Of a stretch of 26,021 bases of DNA, positions 1 to 8,165 are shown one piece after another. Below the pieces are notes generated by a model. That model was not told where the DNA came from and did not search any database. It worked only from the letters and a program-made list of their open reading frames with translations. This DNA comes from Acidobacteriaceae bacterium (lineage in GTDB: Bacteria > Acidobacteriota > Terriglobia > Terriglobales > Acidobacteriaceae). The DNA lies in the NCBI GenBank assembly GCA_031296355.1, contig JARLFX010000142.1, positions 1-26,021 of the forward strand. Reading direction: 5' to 3'. The stretch's first letter is position 1. The number at the start of each line of letters is the position of its first letter. The translations under genes were made by a program, and so were the position numbers.

Positions 1-392
1 ATACGCCAGATCTTCCGCCCATCACCGTCAACCGCGGCGAGATGATGCAGGTCTTCTCCAACCTCATCGTGAACTCGGTCCATGCCATGCCCGATACCGG
101 TACCCTGCGCATCGTCCTCGCCCCCGCTCTCCGCGACGGCACCGATGGCATGGAGATTCGCGTGGAAGACACCGGTGTCGGCATCACGCCAGAGAACCTG
201 CCGCGTATCTTCGAGCCGTTCTTCACCACCCGCACCAACTCCGGCACCGGCATCGGCCTCTGGGTCGTACAGCAGCTCATTCAGACGCGCGGCGGCAGCC
301 TGGGCGTGCGCACCTCCGCCCTCCCCCACGATCACTGGACCACCTTCACCGTCTTCATTCCCTACGAACACCAACCAGCCGCTGCACGCTAG
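1..392 (+). CDS. Sensor histidine kinase, C-terminal end (partial)
   Basis: The reading frame is already open at base 3, so the gene starts before the window. What remains is the ATP-binding (HATPase_c) half of a histidine kinase, which phosphorylates a conserved His and passes the phosphate to a response regulator. Visible boxes in order are the N box (NLIVNSVHAM), the G1 box (VEDTGVGI), the F box (IFEPFFTT) and the G2 box (GTGIGLWVVQQL), followed by the usual final strand ending in FTVFIPY. The sensor and His-acceptor regions lie outside the window, so the signal cannot be named. No response regulator follows. A mutated copy of the last part of this gene lies at about 1687-1766. The family is certain; the role is unknown. 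Confidence 0.93.
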   Translation, partial: TPDLPPITVNRGEMMQVFSNLIVNSVHAMPDTGTLRIVLAPALRDGTDGMEIRVEDTGVGITPENLPRIFEPFFTTRTNSGTGIGLWVVQQLIQTRGGSLGVRTSALPHDHWTTFTVFIPYEHQPAAAR

Positions 393-466
393 CTTCGTCA
401 ACGAGCATTCATCGTCACGGCATAGAATGTTCCTGCATCGCATCTTCTGTTCAAGAGGAATCCCGC

Positions 467-1459
467 ATGGCCCTGCACCGCCGTTTTGCCGCCCTATCGC
501 TTCTGTTCGCTCTCGCAGCTGCGCCCGCGTTCGCCGCAAGCGCGTATCACGTCGCGCACACCTACCAGCTCGGCGTCTCCGGCTCATGGGACTTCCTCAC
601 CTTCGATGCCTCCACCCACACGCTCTTCATCGCCCAGGGTGACAAGGTCGTGGTCTTCGACACGCTAAGCGGCGCTGTTACCGGCACCATCCCCGGCATG
701 GTCCACACCCACGGCGTTGTGCTCTCGCCCGACGGAAAATTAGCCTACGTCTCTGACGGAGGCGCAGGCGTGGTCCGCATCATCGATCGCGCCACGCTGA
801 CCCAGACCGGCAACATCGCAGTCGGCAACAATCCCGACGTCTTGCTGCTCGAGCCCACCACCGGCCACCTCTTCGTCTTCTGCGGTCGCAGCAAAGACCT
901 CTACGTCGTCGATCTCGCGACCAACAAAGTCATCGCCCAGGTTCCGCTTCCCGGTAAGCCCGAATTCGCCGTGGCAGACGGCGCAGGCTTCGTCTATGAC
1001 AACATCGAAGACCTGCACCAGCTCGTCAAAATCGACGCCGCACAAAACAAGGTCGTCGACACCTGGACCCTTACCGGCTGCGAATCCCCCTCCGGCCAGG
1101 CCATCGATCTCGTCGCCAAACGCGCCTTCTCCGTCTGCGACAACGGTCGCATGATCATCACCGAGCTCCCCAAAGGCAAGCAGATTGGCGCTGTCGTCAT
1201 CGGCAAGGGCCCTGACTACGCCGCCTTCGACCCCGCTCAGAAGCTCGTCTTCAGCTCCAACGGCGACGTTGGCACTCTCAGCATCGTGCAGGAAGTCACT
1301 CCCAATAAGTTCGAGCTGTTGCAGACCGTCAACACCGCGCCCAAGGGCCGCACCCTCGCGCTCGATCCCACCACCGGCGACATCTACATCGTCGCGCCCG
1401 ACCCCAACATTCCCGGCCCCGGCCCTAAACCCCTCATCCTCATCCAGGTCAGCAAGTAA
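467..1459 (+). CDS. Secreted YncE/YVTN-type beta-propeller protein
   Basis: This 330-residue protein has a clear signal peptide (residues 1 to about 24: basic MALHRR, hydrophobic core, cleavage near AFAAS), so it should be exported. The mature part consists of repeated blades of the YncE/YVTN kind, with phrases such as LSPDGKLAYVSDGG, VRIIDRATLTQTGNIAVGNNPD and LYVVDLATNKVIAQVPLPGKP. This matches a roughly seven-bladed propeller of usual family length. Such proteins often bind partners or ligands, and no catalytic residues can be assigned. AAGAGGAA at 453-460 is a good ribosome site six bases before the ATG. The gene stands alone, 74 bases after the kinase, and has its own terminator. The fold is confident; the function is not known. 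Confidence 0.85.
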   Translation: MALHRRFAALSLLFALAAAPAFAASAYHVAHTYQLGVSGSWDFLTFDASTHTLFIAQGDKVVVFDTLSGAVTGTIPGMVHTHGVVLSPDGKLAYVSDGGAGVVRIIDRATLTQTGNIAVGNNPDVLLLEPTTGHLFVFCGRSKDLYVVDLATNKVIAQVPLPGKPEFAVADGAGFVYDNIEDLHQLVKIDAAQNKVVDTWTLTGCESPSGQAIDLVAKRAFSVCDNGRMIITELPKGKQIGAVVIGKGPDYAAFDPAQKLVFSSNGDVGTLSIVQEVTPNKFELLQTVNTAPKGRTLALDPTTGDIYIVAPDPNIPGPGPKPLILIQVSK

Positions 1460-1476
1460 CTTGCCACGCAATCCCC

Positions 1477-1517
1477 AACGGCGGCGTCTCAATCCTTTGA
1501 GGGCCGCCGTTCGTTTT
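1477..1517 (+). terminator. Rho-independent terminator after the beta-propeller gene
   Basis: AACGGCGGC (1477-1485) pairs perfectly with GCCGCCGTT (1503-1511). Between them CTCAA and TTGAG can extend the stem, and CGTTTT follows. It lies 18 bases after the stop codon at 1457-1459. Confidence 0.85.
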
Positions 1518-1589
1518 ACTGCTGCGGTTCACGTAGGGCAAAGCAATGAAGCCATACCCTTGCAGACAATTTAGCTTAAACTGAAAGCA

Positions 1590-1766
1590 ATGCCGGATCC
1601 CGAAATCCCCCCGCAGCCCGATCTCGACTTCGCGCCGCCATCTACGGCAGATGGCAAGACAACCCCATCGATCGCCGCCGCGCCAGACGATCACTAGACC
1701 ACCTTCACGATCTTCATCCCTTACGAACTCAAGCCTCTCGCCCCGGCAGCGCAGCTTGAGTTATGA
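1590..1766 (+). pseudogene. Decayed histidine kinase remnant with a Trp-to-stop change
   Basis: Bases 1687-1729 match 328-370 (the end of the histidine kinase at the left edge) at about 38 of 43 positions by hand alignment. In the same frame the copy reads DH-stop-TTFTIFIPYELKPLAPAAQLEL and then TGA at 1764-1766. The Trp codon TGG at 336-338 has become TAG at 1695-1697. The frame is open upstream to an ATG at 1590 (MPDPEIPPQPDLDFAPPS...). It could therefore be the start of an old kinase gene joined to its end by a large internal deletion, or an unrelated short leader. The last bases overlap the stop of the convergent ClC gene. No HATPase boxes remain, so the product cannot work as a kinase. 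Confidence 0.6.
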
Positions 1767-3512
1767 CGCTTTATCTCGGTCGAGCCCATACAGATCTAGA
1801 ACGTCGCACAGCGACACGATCCCTTCCAGCTTGTGAATATCCGCCCGGCTGACCACCGGCAAAATGTCGATATGAAAATTGCTCATCCGCTCCAGCGCTA
1901 GGTGCGGTGGATGATCCGCGTGGACATGTGGGAAACCAAGCACGTCCACCAGTTTCGTAAGCGGCTCTTCTGCTTTGCCATCGGCAAGCGCCATCTCCAG
2001 CGTCTCTCTGCTCAAAACGCCAACCATCCCATCCTCATCCACTACCAGCCATGTGCGGAATTGCCCGGTTCGTATTCGTTCGTTTGCCTCGCGAACGTTC
2101 ATCTCTGCCGGCAGCAGCTCCGTGGCGGTATGCATCATCTCGCCCACCGTGCGCTGGCCGGATTGTTGCCGCGCATGATGATTCGGCAGGTGAATGCCGT
2201 CCTGATCTGCCAGCGCGTCATAAATCGGCTCTTTCTGAAACCGTGACGAAATGAAAAGACTCGTAAGATTTGCGATCATCAGCGGCACGATGACCGCATA
2301 ATCGCGGGTCATCTCAAAGATCATCAGTACAGACGTCATGGGAGCACGCACGATTCCGGCGAAGAGCGCTCCCATGCCGACCAGTGCATAAGCCCCCGGC
2401 ATTGCCGTGTAAGCAGGCAAAAGGTGATGGGCCACGGTGCCGATACTGCCACCCAGCATGGCTCCCAAGAACAGTGCCGGCCCGAAGATGCCACCGGCGT
2501 TGCCGCTGGCATAGCTGGTGGTTACTGCAAAGAGTTTCAGCACCACCAGCAGCACCATCAGCTTGAATGCCAGCGTTCCGTTCAACGCGCTGCCAACGTA
2601 GCTATATCCAACGCCCAGAACCTGCGGAACAAAGAAACCCATCAGGCCCACCATCACGCCGCCCACCACGGGATGCCACCAGCGCGTCTTTTTGGGCAAG
2701 CGCAGGAAGAACTTGCGCATCCCCAGCAAAAGCCGGGTGAAGGCGACAGACAGAAATCCCCCCGCAATCCCCAGAATTGCATAAATAACAAATTCCAGGG
2801 GATGGACCAGTGTGTACTGCGGCACCTGGAACAGCGGGTTATTGCCCAGCAGCAGACGCAACACCGCCCACGAAGTAGCCGAGGCCAGCACTACCGACCC
2901 CAGAATCGGCGCGTGTAGATCTCCTACCACCTCTTCCAGGGCAAACACCACCGCCGCCATCGGAGTATTGAATGCCGCGGCGATCGCAGCCGCTGCTCCC
3001 ACCGGCAGCAGCGCCTTCACTTTTTCCGGAGGCAGTCCCAGCCAGCGGCCCAGCACCGAGCCGATGCCGGCGCCGACTTGAACGGACGGCCCCTCGCGGC
3101 CCAGCGGAACACCACTCGCCAACGTGGCCGCTGTACAGCCAAACTTGCCCAGCACCGTGCGCAGCGAGATGAACCCGTTATGCGCGTAAAGAGCGGCCTT
3201 CGTCTGCGGCACGCCACTGCCCCGCGCATTGGGGAAATAGCGGTAGAGCAGAAAGCCCATCACCAGCGACCCTCCTACCGGCATCAGCCCGCGCCGCCAG
3301 CCCGCACCACCAACCGGGTAGAGCCGCATGCCCAGCCGCTCCGTGAGCACAATGAACGCAACAACGGTGAGCCCGGTCAGCGCTCCTATCACCAGCGACA
3401 GCAGCAGAAAAACCTGCTCCTCGCGCTGTTGCAAATGTGAAATCAAGCGCGACCACAACCGAGTAAGCCAATTCTTTTCCCGCTGATTCTCGCCATCGGT
3501 GGAAGCGGTCAT
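1761..3512 (-). CDS. ClC-family chloride channel or H+/Cl- antiporter with CBS pair
   Basis: This 583-residue integral membrane protein moves chloride (or a related anion) across the inner membrane. The three ClC signatures are present: GSGVPQ (98-103), GREGP (138-142, with gating Glu140) and GGIFGP (340-345). A Tyr at 431 in EPIYDAL matches the anion-coordinating Tyr of E. coli ClC. Glu193-Glu194 in FALEEVV sit where proton-coupled exchangers have their inner glutamate, so antiport is more likely than a passive channel. The C-terminal cytoplasmic part holds two CBS domains (about 456-511 and 521-577) that may sense adenine nucleotides. It lies 104 bases downstream of nuoN on the same strand. 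A stable hairpin lies in that gap, so membership of the nuo transcript is uncertain. Confidence 0.93.
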   Translation of the reverse strand: MTASTDGENQREKNWLTRLWSRLISHLQQREEQVFLLLSLVIGALTGLTVVAFIVLTERLGMRLYPVGGAGWRRGLMPVGGSLVMGFLLYRYFPNARGSGVPQTKAALYAHNGFISLRTVLGKFGCTAATLASGVPLGREGPSVQVGAGIGSVLGRWLGLPPEKVKALLPVGAAAAIAAAFNTPMAAVVFALEEVVGDLHAPILGSVVLASATSWAVLRLLLGNNPLFQVPQYTLVHPLEFVIYAILGIAGGFLSVAFTRLLLGMRKFFLRLPKKTRWWHPVVGGVMVGLMGFFVPQVLGVGYSYVGSALNGTLAFKLMVLLVVLKLFAVTTSYASGNAGGIFGPALFLGAMLGGSIGTVAHHLLPAYTAMPGAYALVGMGALFAGIVRAPMTSVLMIFEMTRDYAVIVPLMIANLTSLFISSRFQKEPIYDALADQDGIHLPNHHARQQSGQRTVGEMMHTATELLPAEMNVREANERIRTGQFRTWLVVDEDGMVGVLSRETLEMALADGKAEEPLTKLVDVLGFPHVHADHPPHLALERMSNFHIDILPVVSRADIHKLEGIVSLCDVLDLYGLDRDKAS

Positions 3513-3579
3513 ACCTGCATTTTACGCCTTCGCTATTTCCTGTTCCAACAAGCCCATTCTGCGTTTTGATTTGCCCTTC

Positions 3580-3613
3580 CGCGCACAAGCGAGGCCTTAT
3601 CGCCTGTCGCGCG
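3580..3613 (-). terminator. Stable hairpin after nuoN, possible transcript end
   Basis: On the minus strand an imperfect stem of about 13 pairs (CGCGCGACAGGCGA with TCGCTTGTGCGCG, one bulge, one G-T pair, loop TAAGGCC) starts just after the nuoN stop. No T-run follows, so it is a weak terminator candidate. It may instead be an RNA-stabilising or processing structure. Confidence 0.35.
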
Positions 3614-3616
3614 CTC

Positions 3617-5101
3617 TTACTGCCCCGCCGCCAGCAGAATCCACTTCAGCAGCAGATGCGGCGCCACGCCCAGCGCCACCGTCGCCGCAGCCAGCGCCAC
3701 GATCACCGCCTGCCGCAGCCACGGCACGTCGATCTTCCCCGCGCCCTCTGCCGCCGGAGCCACATACACCCGCTTCAACACCTGCAGGTAGTAATACAGT
3801 GACACCGCGCTCATCGCGATTGCCAGCCCAACCAGCCAGATCAATCCCAGCGGCCGCGGCGCAGCGCCCAGCACCGACACAAACAAATAAAACTTGCCAA
3901 AGAAGCCAGCCAGCGGCGGAATCCCAGCCAGCGACAGCATAAACACAAACAGGCTCGCCGCCAGCACCGGCGCTCTCCGGCTCAGCCCCGCAAAATCCTC
4001 CAGCGCATCGCCGCCCGTCGCATCCTGCACCACGCCCACCACCGCAAACGCGCCCAGCGTCGTCAGCCCATACGTGATCACGTAGTACACCAGCGCAGAT
4101 AAACTCTGTCCGCTATGGCTCACGATCGCCAGCAGCATGTAGCCCGCGTGCCCAATCGCCGAATACGCCAGCAACCTGCGCACGCTGCTCTGCGCCAGCG
4201 CCGCCACGTTGCCCAGCACCATCGAAATCACGGCCACCAGCGCCAGCATCGGCACCCAGCCTGCGGTGCCATGCGGCCACGCCGAGCCCTCCACGCCGCC
4301 AAAGCCCACCGTCATCACCTGGTAGAAGATGAAGAAGCTCGCCACCTTCGAACTCGATGCAATGAACGCCGCGCTCGGCAGCGGTGCGCCTTCATACGCA
4401 TCCGGAGCCCAGAAGTGCAGCGGCGCTGCCGCCACCTTGAACGCAAACCCGATCACCGTCGTCACCATGGCGATTACCAGCAGCGGATTGAGCGGCGTGC
4501 CCTGCACCGACTGCGCGATGCGTACCAGGTTTGTCGAATTTGAAAATCCGTACAGCAGGCTGAAGCCATACAGCAGGAACCCGGCAGACATGCCGCCAAA
4601 CAGAAAATACTTCAGCGCCGCCTCAGCCGACCGCGGGCTGCTCTTATCGAACCCCGTCAGGATGTACAGCGACAGGCTCACCAACTCCAGAGCCACAAAG
4701 ATCACCAGGATGTCGCGCGACGCCACCAGGAACATCATCCCCGCCGTCGCCAGCAGCACGATCAGCACAAACTCGCCCACATGCTCCGTGAACGTGGAGT
4801 CCACCGCGATATACAGCGTCAGGATCGCCATGCCCAGCAGCGCCACCTGCACCAGCTGCGTCAGCGGATTCGCCACCAGCATGCCGTCCAGCACATTCGC
4901 CGTGTGCGCCGCCGTCACAATGCGCACAATCGCCAGCCCGCAGCCCGCTGAAGCCAGCGCCGTCGCAATCGCCTCGCGCACATGCACCGCGCTCTTTCGC
5001 AGCACCAGCAGGTCCAGCGAAAGCACCAGCAACGCCGTCACCACCAGGATGATCTCCGGCAACGCAAGTTGGAACAGCGCGTTATGCAGTGAAGCCATCA
5101 T
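3617..5101 (-). CDS. nuoN: Complex I subunit N (NuoN), antiporter-like
   Basis: This 494-residue, many-helix membrane protein is the antiporter-like subunit next to NuoK in complex I. The proton-path residues are in place: Glu139 in VALELVSLSLY (helix 5), Lys222 in FAFKVAAAPLHFW (helix 7), Lys252 in SSSKVASFF (helix 8) and Lys403 in GFFGKFYLF (helix 12). Family landmarks LHFWAPDAYEGAP and AYSAIGHAGYMLL are intact, so it should pump. Its ATG overlaps the TGA of the upstream nuoM copy (ATGA), and AAGGGG lies about eight bases before the start. It is the last gene of the twelve-gene cassette. Confidence 0.97.
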   Translation of the reverse strand: MMASLHNALFQLALPEIILVVTALLVLSLDLLVLRKSAVHVREAIATALASAGCGLAIVRIVTAAHTANVLDGMLVANPLTQLVQVALLGMAILTLYIAVDSTFTEHVGEFVLIVLLATAGMMFLVASRDILVIFVALELVSLSLYILTGFDKSSPRSAEAALKYFLFGGMSAGFLLYGFSLLYGFSNSTNLVRIAQSVQGTPLNPLLVIAMVTTVIGFAFKVAAAPLHFWAPDAYEGAPLPSAAFIASSSKVASFFIFYQVMTVGFGGVEGSAWPHGTAGWVPMLALVAVISMVLGNVAALAQSSVRRLLAYSAIGHAGYMLLAIVSHSGQSLSALVYYVITYGLTTLGAFAVVGVVQDATGGDALEDFAGLSRRAPVLAASLFVFMLSLAGIPPLAGFFGKFYLFVSVLGAAPRPLGLIWLVGLAIAMSAVSLYYYLQVLKRVYVAPAAEGAGKIDVPWLRQAVIVALAAATVALGVAPHLLLKWILLAAGQ

Positions 5102-6606
5102 TGCCAGTTCCCCTTCCGCAGCCCTTCAAACAGCGGCGAATTCAGCGCCGGCACAATCACCTTCAGCAGCATCTGCGGATACAGGCCCACGGCCACGCTC
5201 GCAGCAATCAAAATCCCCGCGCCCAGCTTCTCCGGAATCGTAATCGCAGCAATCGGCTCATGCGCCGTCACCACCGTTCCCGGCTCCGCGAAAAATGCCT
5301 TCTGCATCGCGCGCCAGATATACGCCACGCCCACCACAATGCCCACGCCAACGCCCAACGCCAGCACCGGGAACGCGCGCCACGCGCCGATCACGATCAT
5401 CAGCTCCGCCACAAATCCGCTGAACCCTGGCAGACCCATGCTGCCCATGCCCGCCACCACAAATGCAAACGCGGCAAACGGTATCGACCGGTTCAGATTA
5501 AATCCGCCCAGCGCATTCAGGTCACGCGTATGCGTGCGGTCGTAGACCATGCGGCCCACCACGGCGAACATCAGTCCCGCCAGTATGCCGTGCGACACCA
5601 TCTGCAGCACCGCGCCCGACAATCCAATCTGGTTCAGTGTCATCAATCCCAGCAGGATGAAACCCATGTGGCTCACGCTGGAGTAGCCGATCACAAACTT
5701 AAAGTCCCTCTGCACCAGCGCCACCATCGCGCCATACACAATGCCGATCACCGCCAGCACCGCGAACACATCGCGCCACGAACCCATCCCCAGCACGTGG
5801 AATCCCCACGGCGTAAGCCCCAGCGGGAACAGCGTCATCGCCACCCGCAGGCAGCCATACGCGCCCAGCTTCATCACCACGCCCGCCAGCAGCATCGAGG
5901 CAGCCGTCGGCGCAGCCACGTGTCCTGTCGGAGCCCACGTGTGGAACGGCCACAGGCCCGCCAGAATCGCAAACCCCACAAACACCAACGGGAACGCCCA
6001 CATCTGGAAGTGCAGCGGAAACGCATACCCCGCCAGATCGCCCAGCGCCATGCTCTTTCCACCAGCCACCACGTACGCCGCGATCAGCCCGACCAGCACC
6101 ATCGCGCTGCCCACAAACGAATACAGCGCCAGCTTCATCGCGCCATACTCCCGCCGCGTCGAACCCCATATCGCGATCAAAAAATACTTCGGAATGATCA
6201 CGATCTCGTAGAACACAAACAGCAGAAAAAGATCGTAGCTCAGAAACACGCCATACACCGCGCCGATCAGCAGCAGGTAGAACGCAAAAAACTCATTCGT
6301 CCGTTGCGCAATGTTCCACGAAAACAAAATTCCCGCCACCGCGATCACGCCGGTCAGCAGCACCAGACTCAGGCTGATTCCGTCCGCCGCGAGGTGATAC
6401 TCAATACCCAGTGCCGGAATCCACGGCGTCCGCGTCACCGTCAGCATCTCGCCGCTGCGATGCGTGCAGAACGCCGCCAGCGCCAGCGCAAACCCCGTCG
6501 TCGCCGTCAGCAGCGCTACCGCGCGCGCCGCCGCCGCATTGCCCTTCGGCATCAGCAACAGCGCCGCTGCGCCGAGAAACGAGATGTAGATCGTCCACGC
6601 TACCAT
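5098..6606 (-). CDS. nuoM: Second NuoM subunit (NuoM2), lacking the helix-7 lysine
   Basis: This 502-residue, complete antiporter-like subunit of the NuoM family follows another full nuoM. Glu134 in FVFYEIVIIPKYFL (helix 5), Lys246 in GVVMKLGAYG (helix 8) and Glu401 in GFVAELMIV (helix 12) are kept. The helix-7 lysine is missing: where NuoM has FAVKVP before PFHTW, this protein has FAILAGLWPFHTW, with Leu215 at the Lys position (codon CTG). The next landmark is WAPTGH instead of WLPDAY. The protein is otherwise undamaged and lies in a tight operon, so this looks like a distinct subfamily and not decay. The start overlaps the stop of the first nuoM by one base. Its likely place is as a fourth antiporter-like subunit in the membrane arm. 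Confidence 0.95.
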   Translation of the reverse strand: MVAWTIYISFLGAAALLLMPKGNAAAARAVALLTATTGFALALAAFCTHRSGEMLTVTRTPWIPALGIEYHLAADGISLSLVLLTGVIAVAGILFSWNIAQRTNEFFAFYLLLIGAVYGVFLSYDLFLLFVFYEIVIIPKYFLIAIWGSTRREYGAMKLALYSFVGSAMVLVGLIAAYVVAGGKSMALGDLAGYAFPLHFQMWAFPLVFVGFAILAGLWPFHTWAPTGHVAAPTAASMLLAGVVMKLGAYGCLRVAMTLFPLGLTPWGFHVLGMGSWRDVFAVLAVIGIVYGAMVALVQRDFKFVIGYSSVSHMGFILLGLMTLNQIGLSGAVLQMVSHGILAGLMFAVVGRMVYDRTHTRDLNALGGFNLNRSIPFAAFAFVVAGMGSMGLPGFSGFVAELMIVIGAWRAFPVLALGVGVGIVVGVAYIWRAMQKAFFAEPGTVVTAHEPIAAITIPEKLGAGILIAASVAVGLYPQMLLKVIVPALNSPLFEGLRKGNWQ

Positions 6607-8165
6607 CAGAACGCCAGCCTTATCTGCTGCACCATCTGCACCGCCGTACTATTCACCACCGCCAGCACCATCTGCGGATAAAGGCCCAGCGCAAACATCA
6701 GCGCAATCGCCGGCGCCAGCGTCCAGCGTTCCGCCGCCGTCAGATCGGGCATCGCCGCCCACTTCGGATTCAGTGCGCCGGTAAACACCCGCTGGATCAC
6801 GCCCAAAATAAAGATCGCCGTCACCAGCAATCCCAGCATGCTCAGCGCGGCCGTCCAGCCCGCCAGCGGGAACACGCCCTTGAAGATCAAAAACTCACCC
6901 GCAAATCCATTCAGCCCCGGCAGCCCCAGCGACGAGAACAGCGCAATCCCCATCAGTCCCGCCAGCACCGGCACTACTTTGCGCAGTCCGCCAAAATCAT
7001 TTCTGTCGCGCAATCCGCCGCTGCGTTTCTCCAGCAGCGCGATAAACCAGAACACCGTCGCCGCCGTCAGCCCGTGGTTGAACATCTGCAGCATCGCGCC
7101 ATTCATCGCCGCATACTTCTGCGGCAGCATCGCCGCATCACCGCTGAACTTCAGCGTCGCAAAGATCGCCAGCAAACAATATCCCAGATGATTAATCGAC
7201 GAATACGCGAAGATGCGCTTCAAATCTTTCTGCGCCAACGCCGAATACGCACTCAGCACAATCGTCGCTACCGCCAGCCACAGTAGCGGCGTCAGCACGC
7301 GTTGCATCTGCGGATAGAAGATCGGCACCAGTATCCGCAGAAAACCGTACAGCCCCATCTTTGACATCGCGCCCGTCAGCAGAATCGTCGTCCCCGTCGG
7401 TGCCTCCGCATACGCATCCGGCAGCCATGTGTGGAACGGAAACACCGGCACCTTCACCGCGAATCCCAGGAACACCCCAGCAAACACCAGCATCGCAATG
7501 TGCTGCGTCATAAACCGGTGTCCGCTCAGCTTCGCCACCACCGCAGGCATCAACTGCCCGCTCTGCGCCATCGCCGCCAGCGCGGTGAAATCAAACGTGT
7601 GCACCGCCAGGAACAGCGCAAGAAACGCCAGCAGCATCGCCACACTGCCCACCATCGTGTACACCAGGAATTGCGTCGCCGCCGGCGTCCGCTTCGGCCC
7701 GCCCCATATCTTGATCAGGAAGAACGCCGGGATCAGGCTCAGCTCCCAGAAGATGAACCAGTGAAAGAAATTCAGCGCGGTAAATGTTCCAAACAGGCAG
7801 CTCTGCAGCAGTAGCACCAGCGCAAAGTACAGAGGCACCCGCTCTTCGATCTGCCACGAAGCCGCCATGCCGATCGGCACCACCACCGCCGCCAGCAGCA
7901 ACATCAGCATCCCCAGCCCGTCGATGCCCACGCGATAATCCGCGCCCAGCATCGCCACCCACACATGCCGCTCTTCAAACTGCATCGCTCCGCTTGCGCC
8001 GTTGAAGTGGTGCCACAGCAGCAGCGTCATCGCCAGCGCCAGCAGGCTGAAACCTGCCGCCAGCCACCGCGTCACATTCTTGTTGCGTCCGCCGGTGGCA
8101 AGCACAGCCAGCGCGCCCACAGCAGGCACGGCAGTCAGCACGCTGATGTATGGAAAGCCGTTCAT
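6606..8165 (-). CDS. nuoM: First NuoM subunit (canonical)
   Basis: This 519-residue antiporter-like complex I subunit has all the usual charged residues: Glu141 in FWELSLIP (helix 5), Lys238 in GFAVKVPVFPFHTWLPDAY (helix 7), Lys269 in GAMSKMGLYG (helix 8) and Glu424 in GFAGEFLIF (helix 12). I place the start at 8165 and not at the ATG at 8177. The 8165 ATG overlaps the nuoL TGA as ATGA, the pattern used by most genes here, and GGAG lies six bases before it, while the 8177 ATG has no ribosome site. It sits between nuoL and a second, divergent nuoM. Confidence 0.95.
   Translation of the reverse strand: MNGFPYISVLTAVPAVGALAVLATGGRNKNVTRWLAAGFSLLALAMTLLLWHHFNGASGAMQFEERHVWVAMLGADYRVGIDGLGMLMLLLAAVVVPIGMAASWQIEERVPLYFALVLLLQSCLFGTFTALNFFHWFIFWELSLIPAFFLIKIWGGPKRTPAATQFLVYTMVGSVAMLLAFLALFLAVHTFDFTALAAMAQSGQLMPAVVAKLSGHRFMTQHIAMLVFAGVFLGFAVKVPVFPFHTWLPDAYAEAPTGTTILLTGAMSKMGLYGFLRILVPIFYPQMQRVLTPLLWLAVATIVLSAYSALAQKDLKRIFAYSSINHLGYCLLAIFATLKFSGDAAMLPQKYAAMNGAMLQMFNHGLTAATVFWFIALLEKRSGGLRDRNDFGGLRKVVPVLAGLMGIALFSSLGLPGLNGFAGEFLIFKGVFPLAGWTAALSMLGLLVTAIFILGVIQRVFTGALNPKWAAMPDLTAAERWTLAPAIALMFALGLYPQMVLAVVNSTAVQMVQQIRLAF

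Noticed and set aside
740..1492. 250-codon minus-strand frame opposite the beta-propeller gene
   Set aside because: It is Gly/Asp/Val-rich antisense text with no signal or family features. The plus strand has a signal peptide, ribosome site, propeller repeats and terminator.
5089..6681. 530-codon plus-strand frame opposite the second nuoM
   Set aside because: It has the same His/Arg/Gln-rich antisense character. The minus-strand protein is an intact NuoM.
5098..8165. Idea that the two nuoM genes are a recent tandem duplication or assembly artefact
   Set aside because: The two proteins are strongly diverged (FAVKVPVFPFHTWLPDAY against FAILAGLWPFHTWAPTGH) and both complete, so they are distinct subfamilies.
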